Assembly: GCF_022698165.1 (NCBI RefSeq)
Contig: NZ_JALDAY010000010.1
Location: 406,064-470,063, forward strand
Direction: 5' to 3'
Source: Streptomyces cylindrosporus
GTDB taxonomy: Bacteria; Actinomycetota; Actinomycetes; Streptomycetales; Streptomycetaceae
Length of the DNA stretch: 64,000 bases
Part shown: piece after piece, positions 62,593-64,000 of the stretch
Numbering within the stretch: position 1 is the stretch's first letter
Layout: each line of letters begins with the position of its first letter
Program-made: the position numbers and the translations under genes
The notes under the pieces: model-generated
Told to the model about the DNA's origin: nothing
Databases searched by the model: none
What the model saw: only the letters and a program-made list of their open reading frames with translations

Positions 62593-63855
62593 GTGAGCAC
62601 CTTCAAGGCCCCCAAGGGCACGTACGACCTGATCCCGCCGGACAGCGCCAAGTTCCTGGCGGTGCGCGAGGCGATCGCCGCGCCCCTGCGCAACTCCGGT
62701 TACGGCTACATCGAGACCCCCGGCTTCGAGAGCGTGGAGCTCTTCGCCCGCGGTGTCGGCGAGTCCACCGACATCGTGACCAAGGAGATGTACGCCTTCG
62801 AGACCAAGGGCGGCGACAAGCTCGCCCTGCGCCCCGAGGGCACCGCGTCCGTGCTGCGCGCGGCCCTCGAGGCGAACCTGCACAAGCTGGGCAACCTCCC
62901 CGTCAAGCTCTGGTACTCCGGCTCGTACTACCGCTACGAGCGCCCGCAGAAGGGCCGCTACCGGCACTTCTCCCAGGTCGGCGCCGAGGCGATCGGCGCG
63001 GAGGACCCGGCGCTGGACGCCGAGCTGATCATCCTGGCCGACCAGGCCTACCGCTCGCTGGGCCTGAGCAACTTCCGGATCCTGCTCAACAGCCTGGGCG
63101 ACAAGGAGTGCCGCCCCGTCTACCGGGCCGCCCTCCAGGACTTCCTGCGCGGCCTGGACCTGGACGAGGACACCCTGCGCCGGGCGGAGATCAACCCCCT
63201 GCGCGTGCTCGACGACAAGCGCGAGTCGGTCCAGAAGCAGCTGGGCGACGCCCCGCTCCTGCGCGACTACCTCTGCGACGCCTGCAAGGCGTACCACGAG
63301 GAGGTCCGCGAGCTGATCACGGCGGCGGGCGTGGCCTTCGAGGACGACCCGAAGCTGGTCCGGGGCCTGGACTACTACACCCGTACGACCTTCGAGTTCG
63401 TCCACGACGGTCTGGGCTCCCAGTCCGCGGTGGGCGGCGGCGGTCGCTACGACGGACTGTCGGAGATGATCGGCGGCCCCGCGCTGCCGTCCGTCGGCTG
63501 GGCCCTCGGCGTCGACCGCACGGTCCTGGCGCTGGAGGCGGAGGGCGTGGAGCTGGACATCCCGGCCGCGACCAGCGTCTACGCGGTGCCGCTCGGCGAC
63601 GAGGCCCGCCGGGTCCTCTTCACGAAGGTCACCGAGCTGCGCAAGCTCGGCATCGCGGCGGACTTCTCCTACGGCGCCAAGGGCCTCAAGGGCGCCATGA
63701 AGAACGCCAACCGCAGCGGCGCCCGCTACACGGTGGTCGCCGGCGAACGCGACCTCGCCGAGGGCGTCGTACAGCTCAAGGACATGGAGTCCGGCGAGCA
63801 GACGGCGATCGGCGTGAACGAGATCGTGGCGGAGCTGGAGTCCCGGCTGGGCTGA
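62593..63855 (+). CDS. hisS: Histidyl-tRNA synthetase
   Basis: The 420-aa class II synthetase has APKGTYDLIPPDS at the start, motif 2 (YYRYERPQKGRYRHFSQVG), the histidine-specific VRGLDYYTRTTFEF (near residue 256), GGGGRYDGL and ALGVDR, then the anticodon-binding domain (about 325-420). GTG start 13 nt past the MBL-fold stop; the ribosome site is weak (GAGAG). Confidence 0.96.
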   Translation: MSTFKAPKGTYDLIPPDSAKFLAVREAIAAPLRNSGYGYIETPGFESVELFARGVGESTDIVTKEMYAFETKGGDKLALRPEGTASVLRAALEANLHKLGNLPVKLWYSGSYYRYERPQKGRYRHFSQVGAEAIGAEDPALDAELIILADQAYRSLGLSNFRILLNSLGDKECRPVYRAALQDFLRGLDLDEDTLRRAEINPLRVLDDKRESVQKQLGDAPLLRDYLCDACKAYHEEVRELITAAGVAFEDDPKLVRGLDYYTRTTFEFVHDGLGSQSAVGGGGRYDGLSEMIGGPALPSVGWALGVDRTVLALEAEGVELDIPAATSVYAVPLGDEARRVLFTKVTELRKLGIAADFSYGAKGLKGAMKNANRSGARYTVVAGERDLAEGVVQLKDMESGEQTAIGVNEIVAELESRLG

Positions 63856-63857
63856 GG

Positions 63858-63914
63858 TCGGTCCAGGAGGTCGTACCGCATGGCACTGGTGACGGCTGCC
63901 GTGCGGTCGGCCAC
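63858..63914 (-). pseudogene. Decayed copy of a LuxR-type HTH tail
   Basis: On the minus strand this reads VADRTAAVTSAMRYDLLDR, closely matching the last residues of the adjacent regulator (VDDRTAAVTNAMRHGLLDQ). It has no start, no HTH core and no stop at the right place, and it abuts the hisS stop. Probably a remnant of a second LuxR gene or a partial duplication. Confidence 0.5.
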
Positions 63915-63921
63915 GAAGCCG

Positions 63922-64000
63922 TCATTGGTCCAGCAGCCCGTGGCGCATGGCGTTGGTCACCGCGGCGGTCCGGTCGTCGACGCCGAGTTTGCCGAAGATC
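63922..64000 (-). CDS. LuxR/NarL-type regulator, C-terminal fragment (continues past window)
   Basis: Only 25 codons are visible: IFGKLGVDDRTAAVTNAMRHGLLDQ then TGA. This is the end of a LuxR-type DNA-binding helix-turn-helix (usual pattern I..KL.V..RT.AV..A...GLL). The rest lies beyond the window, so whether it is a two-component response regulator is not known. Convergent to hisS. Confidence 0.8.
   Translation of the reverse strand, partial: IFGKLGVDDRTAAVTNAMRHGLLDQ

Overview
The window is high-GC actinobacterial chromosome, most likely Streptomyces. The evidence is a strong G/C bias at third codon positions, many GTG and TTG starts, the SsgB sporulation protein, a long RelA/SpoT homologue, phosphatidylinositol-mannoside genes, and a gene order (hisS, MBL hydrolase, cyclophilin, DUF349, relA, apt, secF, secD, yajC, ruvBAC, yebC, pdxT, pdxS, pimA, thrS) that I recall from Streptomyces core chromosomes. 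No plasmid, phage or CRISPR hallmarks were seen.

Region 1 (1-10.7 kb) couples methionine uptake with corrinoid synthesis: metN-metI-metQ, a GNAT acetyltransferase, cobL, an unusual BluB-CobT fusion behind a roughly 390-nt leader, and a fused precorrin-2 dehydrogenase/uroporphyrinogen-III methyltransferase. The fusion carries about 810 residues of low-complexity, tandemly repeated sequence before its two enzyme domains. Region 2 (10.8-16.3 kb) holds an RNA methyltransferase, a NUDIX hydrolase, a Ser/Thr kinase with an Arg/Gly-rich linker, small proteins, a kinase-fold phosphotransferase and a zinc-ribbon protein. A block of intergenic hairpins and dispersed repeats lies at 14.4-14.74 kb.

Region 3 (16.3-23.4 kb) has five minus-strand tRNAs (three Val-GAC, Cys, Gly), the pabB-pabC pair, a double GNAT protein, a DsbA-like protein, small membrane proteins, a CGNR zinc-finger regulator, ssgB and a PGPGW membrane protein. 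Region 4 (23.3-33.5 kb) is framed by two identical Val-CAC tRNA genes in direct orientation. It holds a sugar ABC importer without an ATPase, a YesL-like protein, a Tat-exported PcRGLX/YetA-like exo-rhamnogalacturonan lyase candidate, a large membrane protein and an SRPBCC protein. A LacI-type operator sits on the importer promoter.

Region 5 (33.5-47.6 kb) carries a DnaQ-like exonuclease divergent from an uncharacterised pair (DUF4365 nuclease-like protein plus a 411-aa partner), then thrS, a K+ channel, a HIT protein, a 553-aa membrane protein, an EF-G-like GTPase and the pgsA-acyltransferase-pimA operon for phosphatidylinositol mannosides. A LemA-like gene ends exactly at a 237-bp MITE-like element. 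Region 6 (47.7-64 kb) is core: pdxST, yebC, ruvCAB, yajC-secD-secF, apt, relA, DUF349, cyclophilin, MBL hydrolase and hisS. It ends with the 3' end of a LuxR-type regulator next to a decayed copy of the same tail.

At least five genes have a -10 box 6-8 nt before the start codon and probably make leaderless mRNAs. The most unusual items are the BluB-CobT fusion with its 12 x 15-residue repeat, the DUF4365/411-aa pair, the tRNA-bracketed pectin-type locus, and the MITE at the lemA-like stop codon.
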